A stretch of 21,877 bases of DNA. Source: a bacterium. Lineage in GTDB: Bacteria > T1Sed10-126. Position numbers and translations under genes: made by a program. The notes under the pieces are model-generated. The model was not told the origin of the DNA, searched no databases, and worked only from the letters and a program-made list of their open reading frames with translations. This document shows positions 14,941-21,877 of the stretch, piece after piece (within the stretch, counting starts at the first letter, position 1; every line of letters starts with the position of its first letter). The stretch spans positions 1 through 21,877 of the forward strand of contig PWOD01000217.1 of assembly GCA_003557545.1 (NCBI GenBank). The letters are read 5' to 3'.

Positions 14941-16284
14941 ATGTGCAGTAAAAAATCGCTTGATTTTTTCTTTTTCAAGCCGGTTATTTATCTCCTCTTT
15001 ATTACCCTGTTTGCGATTTTTTGGGCACCGTCTGGATTTGCTGGAGCGGAGTCTGATTTTTATTATCAGATCGAGTTGGATGCGGCGATCAATCCGGTGA
15101 CTGTCAATTATTTTGAGCGAGCTCTGGATCTGGCGGTCAGTGAGGGTGCATCCGGCTTAATTATCCGGTTGGATACTCCGGGTGGACTGCTTGATTCAAC
15201 AAGTGAGATGATTTCTCGGATATTAAATACAGAGATTCCGGTGATAGTCTGGATCGGTCCATCTGGAGCGCGGGCTGCCTCGGCCGGGGTTTTTATCAGT
15301 TATGCAGCCCATGTTAGTTCAATGGCCACCGGCACACGTCTGGGAGCTGCTCATCCGGTAGCCGGACTGGGTGGTGATCTGGAGGGTAAAAGTCAGGAAA
15401 AGGTTGTAGAAGATGCTGTTGCTCAGCTGCAGGGGCTGGCCCGTCAGCGTCAACGAAGTCAAAGCTATGGAGAAAATTTTATTCGGAATAATTTAACAAT
15501 TGGTGAGGAGGAGGCGCTGGCTAACAGGGTAGTTGAGTTTAAAGCCGACTCCGTGGAACAACTGAAGCAGAAACTGGCCGGTCTAACTGTTGAATTGAAT
15601 TCGGAAAGTTTGGTTAGCTTACCGGAATCTGCTGAGCTTATTGTGCTGGAACGGACCTGGCGGGAACATTTTTTGGGGATACTTTTAAATCCAAATCTTG
15701 TTTATATTTTTTTGATGCTGGGAATTTATGGGTTGATCATTGAATTTTCCAACCCCGGTCTTGAACTGGGAATAGTTGTGGGAGGGATTTTTTTGCTGCT
15801 GGCCCTGTACGGATTAAATATTTTGCCGTTAAATTATGCCGGTCTTGGTCTGTTGTTACTGGGAGTTATTCTGATGGTGCTGGAAATTTTTATTACCAGT
15901 TATGGTGTTCTGACAGTTGGAGGGCTGTTTTCATTTATCCTTGGCTCTGTTATGCTGTTTGATACGGAAGCTTTTCGTATCTCACCGGGTTTAATTGCCG
16001 GGGTTGGGCTGGCCACTTTAGCTTTCTTTTTGCTGGCTGGCTATCTTGTGGCCAGCAGCTGGTGGAAACCGGTCAAAATTGGAAGAAATTCGATCAGTGG
16101 TAAGACCGGGGTGGTTAAAAGCAGGCTGGATCCGGTGGGTAAAGTTTATGTCTGGGGGGAATACTGGACAGCTGAATCCGTTTCGGGGGAGACGATCGAG
16201 CAGGGAGAAACAGTTGAGGTTGTTAAAGAAAAACGTCAGAAGCTCTTTGTTAAAACTCTTAAAATAGAAAAGGAGTTGGGTTAA
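14941..16284 (+). CDS. NfeD-family membrane serine protease (long form)
   Basis: 447 aa. A signal peptide or anchor covers about residues 10-35 (end SGFAGA). The ClpP-like domain at about 40-215 has LDTPGGLLDST (78-88), the nucleophile Ser114 in ARAASAGVF and a candidate Lys154, spaced like the Ser-Lys dyad of archaeal NfeD homologue PH1510. Several hydrophobic segments fill about 252-375. The last 70 residues form the soluble NfeD OB-fold domain (SGKTGVVKSRLDPVGKVYVW). The family acts with a stomatin/slipin partner in membrane quality control, and the next gene is exactly that, abutting with no gap. AGGAG (14926-14930) lies ten bases before ATG. It is the first non-biosynthetic gene after trpA. 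Confidence 0.9.
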   Translation: MCSKKSLDFFFFKPVIYLLFITLFAIFWAPSGFAGAESDFYYQIELDAAINPVTVNYFERALDLAVSEGASGLIIRLDTPGGLLDSTSEMISRILNTEIPVIVWIGPSGARAASAGVFISYAAHVSSMATGTRLGAAHPVAGLGGDLEGKSQEKVVEDAVAQLQGLARQRQRSQSYGENFIRNNLTIGEEEALANRVVEFKADSVEQLKQKLAGLTVELNSESLVSLPESAELIVLERTWREHFLGILLNPNLVYIFLMLGIYGLIIEFSNPGLELGIVVGGIFLLLALYGLNILPLNYAGLGLLLLGVILMVLEIFITSYGVLTVGGLFSFILGSVMLFDTEAFRISPGLIAGVGLATLAFFLLAGYLVASSWWKPVKIGRNSISGKTGVVKSRLDPVGKVYVWGEYWTAESVSGETIEQGETVEVVKEKRQKLFVKTLKIEKELG

Positions 16285-17055
16285 ATGGAGTTCATAATTG
16301 GATTGCTTGGTTTTCTTGGTGTACTGCTTTTAATAGTTTTAAGTGGTATTACGATAGTAAAAGAATATGAAAGACTGGTGGTTTTTAGGCTGGGACGTTA
16401 TGTGGGAACCCGGGGCCCGGGATTGGTTTATGTGGTTCCCTTTATTGAAACCAAAGAGTTAGTATCCTTACGTATAGTCACACTGGACGTTCCGGCACAG
16501 GAGGTTATGACCGAGGATAATGTACCGGTTGCGGTTAATGCTGTCGTTTATTTTCGAGTTAAAGCGCCGGAAGATGCGATCATCCAGATTGGCAACTATT
16601 TTAAAGCCACCAGTGAGATTGCTCAAACAACTCTGCGTAGTGTGGTCGGTCAGTCTGAACTGGACCAGCTGTTGTCAGAACGGGATCATATAAATCAGCG
16701 TTTACAATCGATTATTGATGAGCAAACAGACCCCTGGGGGATTAAGGTTACAGCAGTTGAAGTGAAAAATGTTGAGCTGCCCTCAATGATGCAGCGGGCG
16801 ATTGCCAGACAGGCCGAAGCCGAGCGTAAACGGCGGGCCAAGATAATCGCTGCCGAAGGGGAATACCAGGCTTCTGAAAAGCTAAATCAGGCAGCGGAAG
16901 TTATCGGTCAGACCAAGGTTGGAGTTCAGTTGAGATACCTTCAGACTTTGTTTGAAATATCTTCAGAAAACACAACAACGATTGTTTTTCCTCTTCCGGT
17001 TGATACCTTTAATCTGATGTCGAACTTGATTGATAACAAGCAGAAAGAGGAATAA
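16285..17055 (+). CDS. Slipin / stomatin-like SPFH protein
   Basis: 256 aa. One hydrophobic N-terminal segment (about 1-24) anchors the protein; the SPFH (prohibitin-homology) domain follows with IVKEYERLVVFRLGRYVG (24-41), GPGLVYVVPFIE (44-55) and VPAQEVMTEDNVPVAVNAVV. Residues about 170-215 form the charged, Ala-rich helical stalk (RAIARQAEAERKRRAKIIAA). It probably forms membrane oligomers that scaffold NfeD, as for the PH1511/PH1510 pair; this rests on the family and on adjacency. AAGGAG precedes the ATG inside the nfeD end. The start abuts the nfeD stop, so the two are almost certainly coupled. Confidence 0.92.
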   Translation: MEFIIGLLGFLGVLLLIVLSGITIVKEYERLVVFRLGRYVGTRGPGLVYVVPFIETKELVSLRIVTLDVPAQEVMTEDNVPVAVNAVVYFRVKAPEDAIIQIGNYFKATSEIAQTTLRSVVGQSELDQLLSERDHINQRLQSIIDEQTDPWGIKVTAVEVKNVELPSMMQRAIARQAEAERKRRAKIIAAEGEYQASEKLNQAAEVIGQTKVGVQLRYLQTLFEISSENTTTIVFPLPVDTFNLMSNLIDNKQKEE

Positions 17056-17098
17056 AATAATAGTAATTATCTAAGAATAAGTTGAATGGAGCGTGATT

Positions 17099-18535
17099 GT
17101 GCTGGTCAACCAAGAAACCATACAAAGACCGAAAATAATCCAGGGTGGAATGGGGGTATCAGTTTCTGGCTGGAAGCTTGCTCGAGCGGTTGCTTTAAAG
17201 GGTGAAATCGGAGTCATCTCGGGAATTTGTCTGGATAATGTGATGGTTCGTGAGCTGCAAAATGGTGATCCGGAAAACCGTCGTGAAGCATTGAGTCATT
17301 ATCCTGATCAAAATATTGTTGAGGAGATTATAGACGAATTTTATGTAGAGGGTGGAATTCCTCCGGATCAGCCTTATAAGCTGCTGCCGATCCATGGTGT
17401 GGAACCACCGGCTCGCCTTCAGAGAATCTTAAGTGCCGCTGTTTTTAGCGAAGTTTTCATGGCCAAACATAATCATCATGGTATTGTGGGGATGAATTTA
17501 CTTAGTAAGTTAAAACGTTATAGCCTGGCCTGTCTTTATGGGGCAATGCTGGCCGATGTAGATCTGATTATCATGGGGGCCGGTATACCGGTTGATGAAG
17601 CCGAACAGATCTCCAATCTTGCTGCAGGTAAGGTTGCAAAGTTATCTATTGATATTGATAAATCAGCCTGTAGTAATCCCTATGACAGTTATTTTTATGA
17701 GTTGGATCCAGAAGCACTTCTGCCTTCTCCACCGGAGTTGCCGGTGCCAGATTTTTATCCGATTGTCTCAACTGATACCCTGGCGAGGATTCTTGATCAT
17801 AAGATAACTGAGGGAATGATCACCGGATTTGTTGTGGAACGTCCGATCGCCGGTGGGCACAATGCACCGCCGAGAAACAAACAGTATGATGATCAGGGTA
17901 ATCCCATCTATGATCATCGGGACCAGGCCAGGTTAGATAAGATGCTGGAGCTTGACTATCCTTTTTATCTTGCCGGAGGATTTGGTTCTCCCGAGGATTT
18001 ACAGGATGCTTTAGATCGGGGTGCGTCGGGGATTCAGGTTGGATCAATATTTTCTCTTGCCAGGGAATCTAACTATCCAGTTGAAACTACTGAGAGGTTG
18101 ATTACAGAGATACATAGGGGAAATGTTCGGGTCCGGACAGACGGAAGAGTCTCTTCGACTGGATTTCCGTTTAAGGTGCTGGAAGTTGAGGGTACTCTGG
18201 GGATTATTGAGAATATGCTTCAGCGTCGTCGGGTCTGTGAACTTGGTTATTTAAAACAGATTTATCTGGATGAAGCGGGGAATATTAAGCATCGCTGTCC
18301 TTCAGAACCGGTTGCTTCTTATAAGGCTAAAGGGGGTAAAGAAGCTGAAACTGAGCGGCGGGGCTGTCTGTGTAATGCTCTCTTTGCCAATATTGGTCTG
18401 GCCCAGAGGAGGCCCTGGGGTAATGAAGGTGAGATTTTTACTGCTGGTGACGAAATAGTTAATCTGCCGTTGGGATCTCTGGAAAATCCAGAATATACGG
18501 CCAGTGAGGTTATAGATTATCTCTATTCGAAATAG
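17099..18535 (+). CDS. Large nitronate monooxygenase-like flavoprotein
   Basis: FMN-binding TIM-barrel protein of the nitronate monooxygenase/2-nitropropane dioxygenase superfamily, 478 aa, longer than the usual 310-360. IIQGGMGVSVSG starts the barrel; the family's GGH motif is at 252-254 (His254, PIAGGHNAPPR); FYLAGGFGSPEDLQDALDRG and GIQVGSIFSLA form the phosphate-binding end. The C-terminal extension has Cys380, Cys400, Cys423 and Cys425 (RCPSEP, GCLCNALFANIGL), a possible metal or Fe-S site. The substrate is unknown; nitronate oxidation should not be assumed. GTG 17099 is favoured because TGGAG (17087-17091) is seven bases away; GTG 17093 is too close. It is 43 bases after the slipin gene. 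Confidence 0.8.
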   Translation: MLVNQETIQRPKIIQGGMGVSVSGWKLARAVALKGEIGVISGICLDNVMVRELQNGDPENRREALSHYPDQNIVEEIIDEFYVEGGIPPDQPYKLLPIHGVEPPARLQRILSAAVFSEVFMAKHNHHGIVGMNLLSKLKRYSLACLYGAMLADVDLIIMGAGIPVDEAEQISNLAAGKVAKLSIDIDKSACSNPYDSYFYELDPEALLPSPPELPVPDFYPIVSTDTLARILDHKITEGMITGFVVERPIAGGHNAPPRNKQYDDQGNPIYDHRDQARLDKMLELDYPFYLAGGFGSPEDLQDALDRGASGIQVGSIFSLARESNYPVETTERLITEIHRGNVRVRTDGRVSSTGFPFKVLEVEGTLGIIENMLQRRRVCELGYLKQIYLDEAGNIKHRCPSEPVASYKAKGGKEAETERRGCLCNALFANIGLAQRRPWGNEGEIFTAGDEIVNLPLGSLENPEYTASEVIDYLYSK

Positions 18536-18568
18536 TTTTTGACTTTGATTGTAAGGGGGTAGATCAGA

Positions 18569-18781
18569 GTGGAATGTTCGAATCAGCGTGATAATTTAGA
18601 GTTTTGTAACTGCAGTTATGGCCCCTGTGTACGGAAAGGGAAATGTTGTGAGTGTATTCAGTATCACCTGAGGTCCGGTCAGTTCCCCGCCTGTTTTTTT
18701 CCGGACGATATTGAAAAAACCTATGATCGTTCAATTGAACGATTTGTAAAAACTTATCAGCAGCGTCCAGCCTGGTGGTAA
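18569..18781 (+). CDS. Small Cys-rich protein, DUF6485-like
   Basis: 70 aa with eight Cys (3, 13, 15, 20, 26, 27, 29, 42). The pattern FCNCSYGPC...[11 protein letters not shown]...FPACFFP and the tail [12 protein letters not shown] match what I recall of the DUF6485 family; function unknown. The cysteine spacing suggests zinc or Fe-S binding. GTG start with AAGGGGG (18553-18559) nine bases upstream. It follows the flavoprotein, itself Cys-bearing at its C-terminus, by 33 bases, so a partnership is possible but only inferred. Its TAA is directly next to the stop of the convergent minus-strand gene. Confidence 0.8.
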   Translation: MECSNQRDNLEFCNCSYGPCVRKGKCCECIQYHLRSGQFPACFFPDDIEKTYDRSIERFVKTYQQRPAWW

Positions 18782-19750
18782 TCAGGAGAGTTTTTTCTGA
18801 GAGCTTACTTCTTCTATAGAATGGGCCAGGTCGGCACCGAGCAGGACGATAAGCCACGAAGCATACAGCCCTACCAGAAAAATCGGTAAGATGCCCAGAC
18901 TACCATAGATTCTGCTCACCATGATCAGGTTAAAGATATAGAGTGAACTCAGTATGCTGTTAAACTGTAAAAATGTCCCGGCCACGACGCCGCCTATAAT
19001 CGCCGGCCAGAGTTTTACCCGGGCGTTAGGCAGTGTTTTATAGATTAGCGAGAGGATTATCCAGAACAGAATAAACGGTGTTAGCCAGCCAAAAAAAGGT
19101 GCTAGATAGGGGATACGTTGAAGTGAACGAGCAAACATTGTATGTTGCCAGTGACCTGTTATGGTTATTGATAGAGAGAGAACTATTACTCCCACCACCA
19201 GAATTGTTAGATAGAGAATTACTCTTGATAAAATAGACCGTTCAGCTTTGCCATCCCAGATATCGTTGAATATATGTTCCATTGTGACAATCAGTGAAAC
19301 AGTTAGAAATAGCAGAAAACCCAGTCCGATAAGACCGATTTGTCCGGATCCTACTGATTCTATTACCTCTTTAATTCGTTCACGTATCTCCTCCCGCCGG
19401 GGGAGGGTACCAAGGTCGTTTTCATGGTCAGCGTTGATAGCCAGTTGGTTTTCTCTTTCTAAAAGTTGTATCTGAGGAACAGCGTTAACTATTATATTAT
19501 CAATCAGTTCGTTGGTCTGGTCCGGGCCCAGTTGGTCCAGAGCCACATTGGCGACTGAAAAGCTGATGGCCAGCAGGGGGACGATACAGAGGACACTGGC
19601 ATAACTCAGGGCAGCCGCTTTTAGAAGATAGTTTTTTTTAATGAAGTTTTGTTTGTATTCTTCCAGCAGCTGGCCGCTTAAATGCCATAATTTAATCAGG
19701 GAGATCTGTTTGAAGATTTTTGATAATTTCTGTTTAAAAAGTTTCTGCAA
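18782..19750 (-). CDS. YihY/BrkB-family inner membrane protein
   Basis: 322 aa with six predicted membrane segments, roughly 44-70, 137-160, 178-197, 218-237, 248-268 and 286-306. KAAALSYASVLCIVPLLAIS, VSRIYGSLGILPIFLVGLY and the closing WLIVLLGADLA are hallmarks of the YihY (formerly called RNase BN or BrkB) family; LPNARVKLWPAIIGGVVAG is the conserved stretch before the fifth segment. The molecular function is not established; the old RNase BN label is known to be wrong for this family. The start is TTG (complement of 19748-19750) with GGAGGG eight bases upstream. The 65-residue loop between segments one and two is charged. It is convergent with the DUF6485-like gene with no space between stops. 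Confidence 0.9.
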   Translation of the reverse strand: MQKLFKQKLSKIFKQISLIKLWHLSGQLLEEYKQNFIKKNYLLKAAALSYASVLCIVPLLAISFSVANVALDQLGPDQTNELIDNIIVNAVPQIQLLERENQLAINADHENDLGTLPRREEIRERIKEVIESVGSGQIGLIGLGFLLFLTVSLIVTMEHIFNDIWDGKAERSILSRVILYLTILVVGVIVLSLSITITGHWQHTMFARSLQRIPYLAPFFGWLTPFILFWIILSLIYKTLPNARVKLWPAIIGGVVAGTFLQFNSILSSLYIFNLIMVSRIYGSLGILPIFLVGLYASWLIVLLGADLAHSIEEVSSQKKLS

Positions 19751-19918
19751 AAATTATTCCCTCCAAAATTAGCCGGCTGAATTAAGTTTGATGAGTACTT
19801 GTTAGATGGCTAATATTATTATTAATTATTAACCATTTGTCCAGTCGTGAGCTTCAACAATTAAATCGACAGAAAATAGCAAAAGCTATATTCAAAATTT
19901 ATAAATCAGGTTCGATGA

Positions 19919-19927
19919 TGGTATAAT
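19919..19927 (+). promoter_or_regulatory. Extended -10 promoter (TGGTATAAT)
   Basis: TGG followed by a perfect TATAAT matches the TGnTATAAT extended -10 consensus. The -35 region is weak, which extended -10 promoters tolerate. Transcription would start near 19934, about 600 bases before the next + strand start codon, implying a long leader or a separate small RNA. Confidence 0.45.
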
Positions 19928-20180
19928 TTTTACTGAATCATTGATTAAAATTAATATTCTTCAGCTGATGTTGATCACTAAATATAATTATCATGGTTTA
20001 TTTTTTTCTATTTTTTACCGATAAATTGAAAGAGTAGTCCGTCAAGAATAAATTCTGGCAATCGGTATTGTCCTGGGAGCTTGAGTGCTGGCTGATAATC
20101 ATTTCCCGGTGCTTACTTCTATTGGTTTATTTTAAGCAGTCTGGATCGATGACAAGCTGTGGGGTAATAACCGAGTTTTA

Positions 20181-20199
20181 TTATCTTTATTTAAGATAA
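20181..20199. repeat. 7-bp inverted repeat
   Basis: TTATCTT (20181-20187) pairs with AAGATAA (20193-20199), loop TATTT. The stem is AT-rich. A T-run follows at 20211-20216, 11 bases later, too far for a standard terminator. Confidence 0.35.
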
Positions 20200-20213
20200 A
20201 GAAGTGACTCTTT

Positions 20214-20253
20214 TTTCTAATAATATTTATTTATTCGAAAGTTCTATTAGAAA
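20214..20253. repeat. 9-bp inverted repeat
   Basis: TTTCTAATA (20214-20222) is the exact reverse complement of TATTAGAAA (20245-20253), loop 22 bases. The stem is AT-rich and no T-run follows. It could be an operator or part of a leader RNA fold. Confidence 0.35.
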
Positions 20254-20532
20254 CGGTTAGAGGACAGCCAGTACGTAAAAATTTGTTCTGATCTGTTTTA
20301 GAAGTAGAGTTTACAATTTTAGCGGTTAGCCGTTGGTTTGATAATTATCCGGGGATGGGTTGAACTTGAACAGTGAGGAAATATAATCTTAATAGTTTTA
20401 GAATACCAAATGGATCGTCTGTGCCAGATTGATTTTAGTTGAAAAGTGAGCTGTTATGGATTAAATTGTAAACGTCTAATTAGCTTTATTTATTGGTGAA
20501 ATCTATACCCCTAAAGGTGTGTTTTTTAAATT

Positions 20533-21877
20533 ATGTTCGAGAGGATTTCCGGCGGTTATAAGCTCGGGCGGGTCTGGCTATTACTGACAGGATTTTTGCT
20601 GCTTTTTATCCTGTCGGTTATTCTACCCGGTTTAAGTTTTGCTCAGTCGGGAAATCTTCTGGATAATCAGTTTTTTGACGATTGGGTCGACTCGGAAGAT
20701 CCTCAAGGTTGGGAACATCATCATACAACTTCACATATAGAGCGATCTGATTCCCCGCTGGTTGGGCAACATTCTCTGTTATGGTCTCCGATTACTACTG
20801 CTTATAACCTTAAACCATCCCCCCTGGTGGAGATAACCGAATCGGGTAGCTATTTTGCCGAGTTCTGGATAAAAGTTTTAAATGTTAGTGAGACTGATTA
20901 TCTACGAATTTCTTTTGATATTCTTGACCCACAGACGGGAAATTATTCGACTAATTTCCAGAATTTCCAGGAGGAACAGGGCTGGCAGCAGATAGAATTA
21001 GAAAAACAGTTAACTGATGTTGGAGATTCTGGGGGTGTCAAAATTCGTGCTCAGCGGCAAGGATCCCCGGGACCACAACTGCTTATTGGAGCAGTCTGGC
21101 TGGGTGAGACTGGTTCACCGGACAGCTGGCCAATTCCTTCCGATCAGTTTACGTTGACCGTGCAGGATCCTGATAGTGGAACAATTTTTATCGATGGGAT
21201 GGCAGCCGCCCAGGGAGATAGTTTTACTGTTTCTGAAGGGGATACGGTTAGTTTGGAAGCTCAGCCGGATACTGGTTTCAGTTTTCTTGAATGGCAGGGT
21301 GTTGGCTCTGCTGTCGCTGATACCGGATCACCCCAAACTTTTTTAACTCCTGATACTGACATGACTATTACAGCTCTGTTTACCGAGCAGCTCCAGAACA
21401 GTCATATTTTGACCCTTGATACTGTTGGTCAGGGTGAAATTTTAGTTAATGGTGAAACCATATCTGTAGGTAATTTTCCCGAAGAATTGTCATTTACTCC
21501 GGGAGAAACCGTTCAGATTTCCGCTCTGGAGGTAGATTTTTGGAATTTTGCGGAGTGGACAGGTGATTTATCCGGATCTCTGGCTGAACAATCATTGTAT
21601 ATGGATGGAGATAAAACGGTGACTGCTATTTTTCAGCAGCAGACCAGGGATCTGGAGGTGTTAATTTATGGTGCTGGCAAGATTTTGGTGGCTGGTGAAA
21701 CGCTAACCCAATTTAATAATACGATTAGTGTAAATGCCGGAGACACTATTCAGCTTGAGGCGGTTGCTTCAGAATTTTATTATTTCAACCGCTGGGAAGA
21801 TGATCTCAGTGGAACAGCGCCTGTTGAGCAGCTTTATATTGATGGTCACAAAACTGTTACGGCGGAGTTTATACAGA
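20533..21877 (+). CDS. Secreted protein with InlB-type repeats, 3' truncated by window
   Basis: Open frame from ATG 20533 to the window edge, 448 codons with no stop. A long signal peptide covers residues 1-37: charged start, LLLTGFLLLFILSVI core, LSFA cleavage site before Gln38. Residues about 40-195 (NLLDNQFFDDW, SYFAEFWIKVL) resemble a carbohydrate-binding-module-like beta-sandwich. Then come three repeats of about 82-85 residues starting near 206, 291 and 373; each runs G-x-I/L-x-V/I-x-G, a GDTV/GETV turn, F-x-F-x-x-W and ends in a T-A-x-F strand, typical of divergent InlB B-repeat domains. Probably a cell-surface or exported adhesin or carbohydrate-active protein; the catalytic or anchoring part may lie downstream. 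An in-frame TAA at 20527 fixes the start region; the ribosome site is poor (AAAGG 15 bases away). Confidence 0.8.
   Translation, partial: MFERISGGYKLGRVWLLLTGFLLLFILSVILPGLSFAQSGNLLDNQFFDDWVDSEDPQGWEHHHTTSHIERSDSPLVGQHSLLWSPITTAYNLKPSPLVEITESGSYFAEFWIKVLNVSETDYLRISFDILDPQTGNYSTNFQNFQEEQGWQQIELEKQLTDVGDSGGVKIRAQRQGSPGPQLLIGAVWLGETGSPDSWPIPSDQFTLTVQDPDSGTIFIDGMAAAQGDSFTVSEGDTVSLEAQPDTGFSFLEWQGVGSAVADTGSPQTFLTPDTDMTITALFTEQLQNSHILTLDTVGQGEILVNGETISVGNFPEELSFTPGETVQISALEVDFWNFAEWTGDLSGSLAEQSLYMDGDKTVTAIFQQQTRDLEVLIYGAGKILVAGETLTQFNNTISVNAGDTIQLEAVASEFYYFNRWEDDLSGTAPVEQLYIDGHKTVTAEFIQ

Larger units (their letters stand above)
19751..20532. other. 782-base gene-free leader region
   Basis: No convincing gene on either strand. 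AT-rich. It separates the minus-strand YihY-like gene from the plus-strand surface-protein gene, so it should carry both promoters. Recognisable items are a plus-strand extended -10 at 19919-19927 and inverted repeats at 20181-20199 and 20214-20253. I did not recognise a cyclic-di-GMP or other riboswitch signature. Confidence 0.6.

Noticed and set aside
19751-20532. Cyclic-di-GMP riboswitch before the surface-protein gene
   Set aside because: No class I or class II core sequence was recognisable.
1-21877. CRISPR array, tRNA, rRNA, prophage or transposase genes
   Set aside because: No evenly spaced repeat-spacer pattern, no cloverleaf or rRNA sequence and no mobile-element protein recognised.

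Overview
The window looks like the chromosome of an anaerobic, Firmicutes-type bacterium; Halanaerobiales is my best guess, not a proven assignment. The hints are strong GGAGG-type ribosome sites, frequent GTG and TTG starts, moderate GC, an NfeD-slipin pair and a DUF6485-type cysteine-rich protein.

Layout. (1) 107-574: a MerR-like DNA-binding protein with a coiled-coil tail. (2) 575-2036: about 1.46 kb with no convincing gene but several inverted repeats and a degenerate repeat patch. (3) 2037-18781: one long same-strand run, probably an operon or chain of operons: NYN-domain protein, glutathione synthetase-like gshB, hisG-D-B-H-A-F-IE, trpE-G-D-F-B-A, nfeD, slipin, a large nitronate-monooxygenase-like flavoprotein and a small Cys-rich protein. 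Gaps are mostly under 60 bases and many genes touch or overlap. (4) 18782-19750, minus strand: a YihY/BrkB membrane protein abutting the operon end with zero spacing. (5) 19751-20532: a second gene-free stretch with an extended -10 promoter and AT-rich inverted repeats. (6) 20533 to the window end: the 5' part of a secreted protein with at least three InlB-type repeats.

Function. The his genes cover PRPP plus ATP to imidazoleacetol phosphate, and HisD acts at the end of the pathway. HisC, histidinol-phosphate phosphatase and the HisZ partner expected for a short HisG are not here. The trp genes cover chorismate to tryptophan except indole-3-glycerol phosphate synthase: trpC is missing between trpD and trpF, where a 124-base spacer with an 11-bp inverted repeat sits instead. 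No T-box, TRAP-binding triplet array or His/Trp-rich leader was seen.

I did not find a clear new defence or mobile system. The best leads are the missing trpC with its structured spacer, the repeat-rich 1.46 kb gap (including a perfect 12-bp inverted repeat enclosing smaller ones), the four-cysteine tail of the flavoprotein beside a Cys-rich partner, and the promoter-bearing leader of the surface protein.
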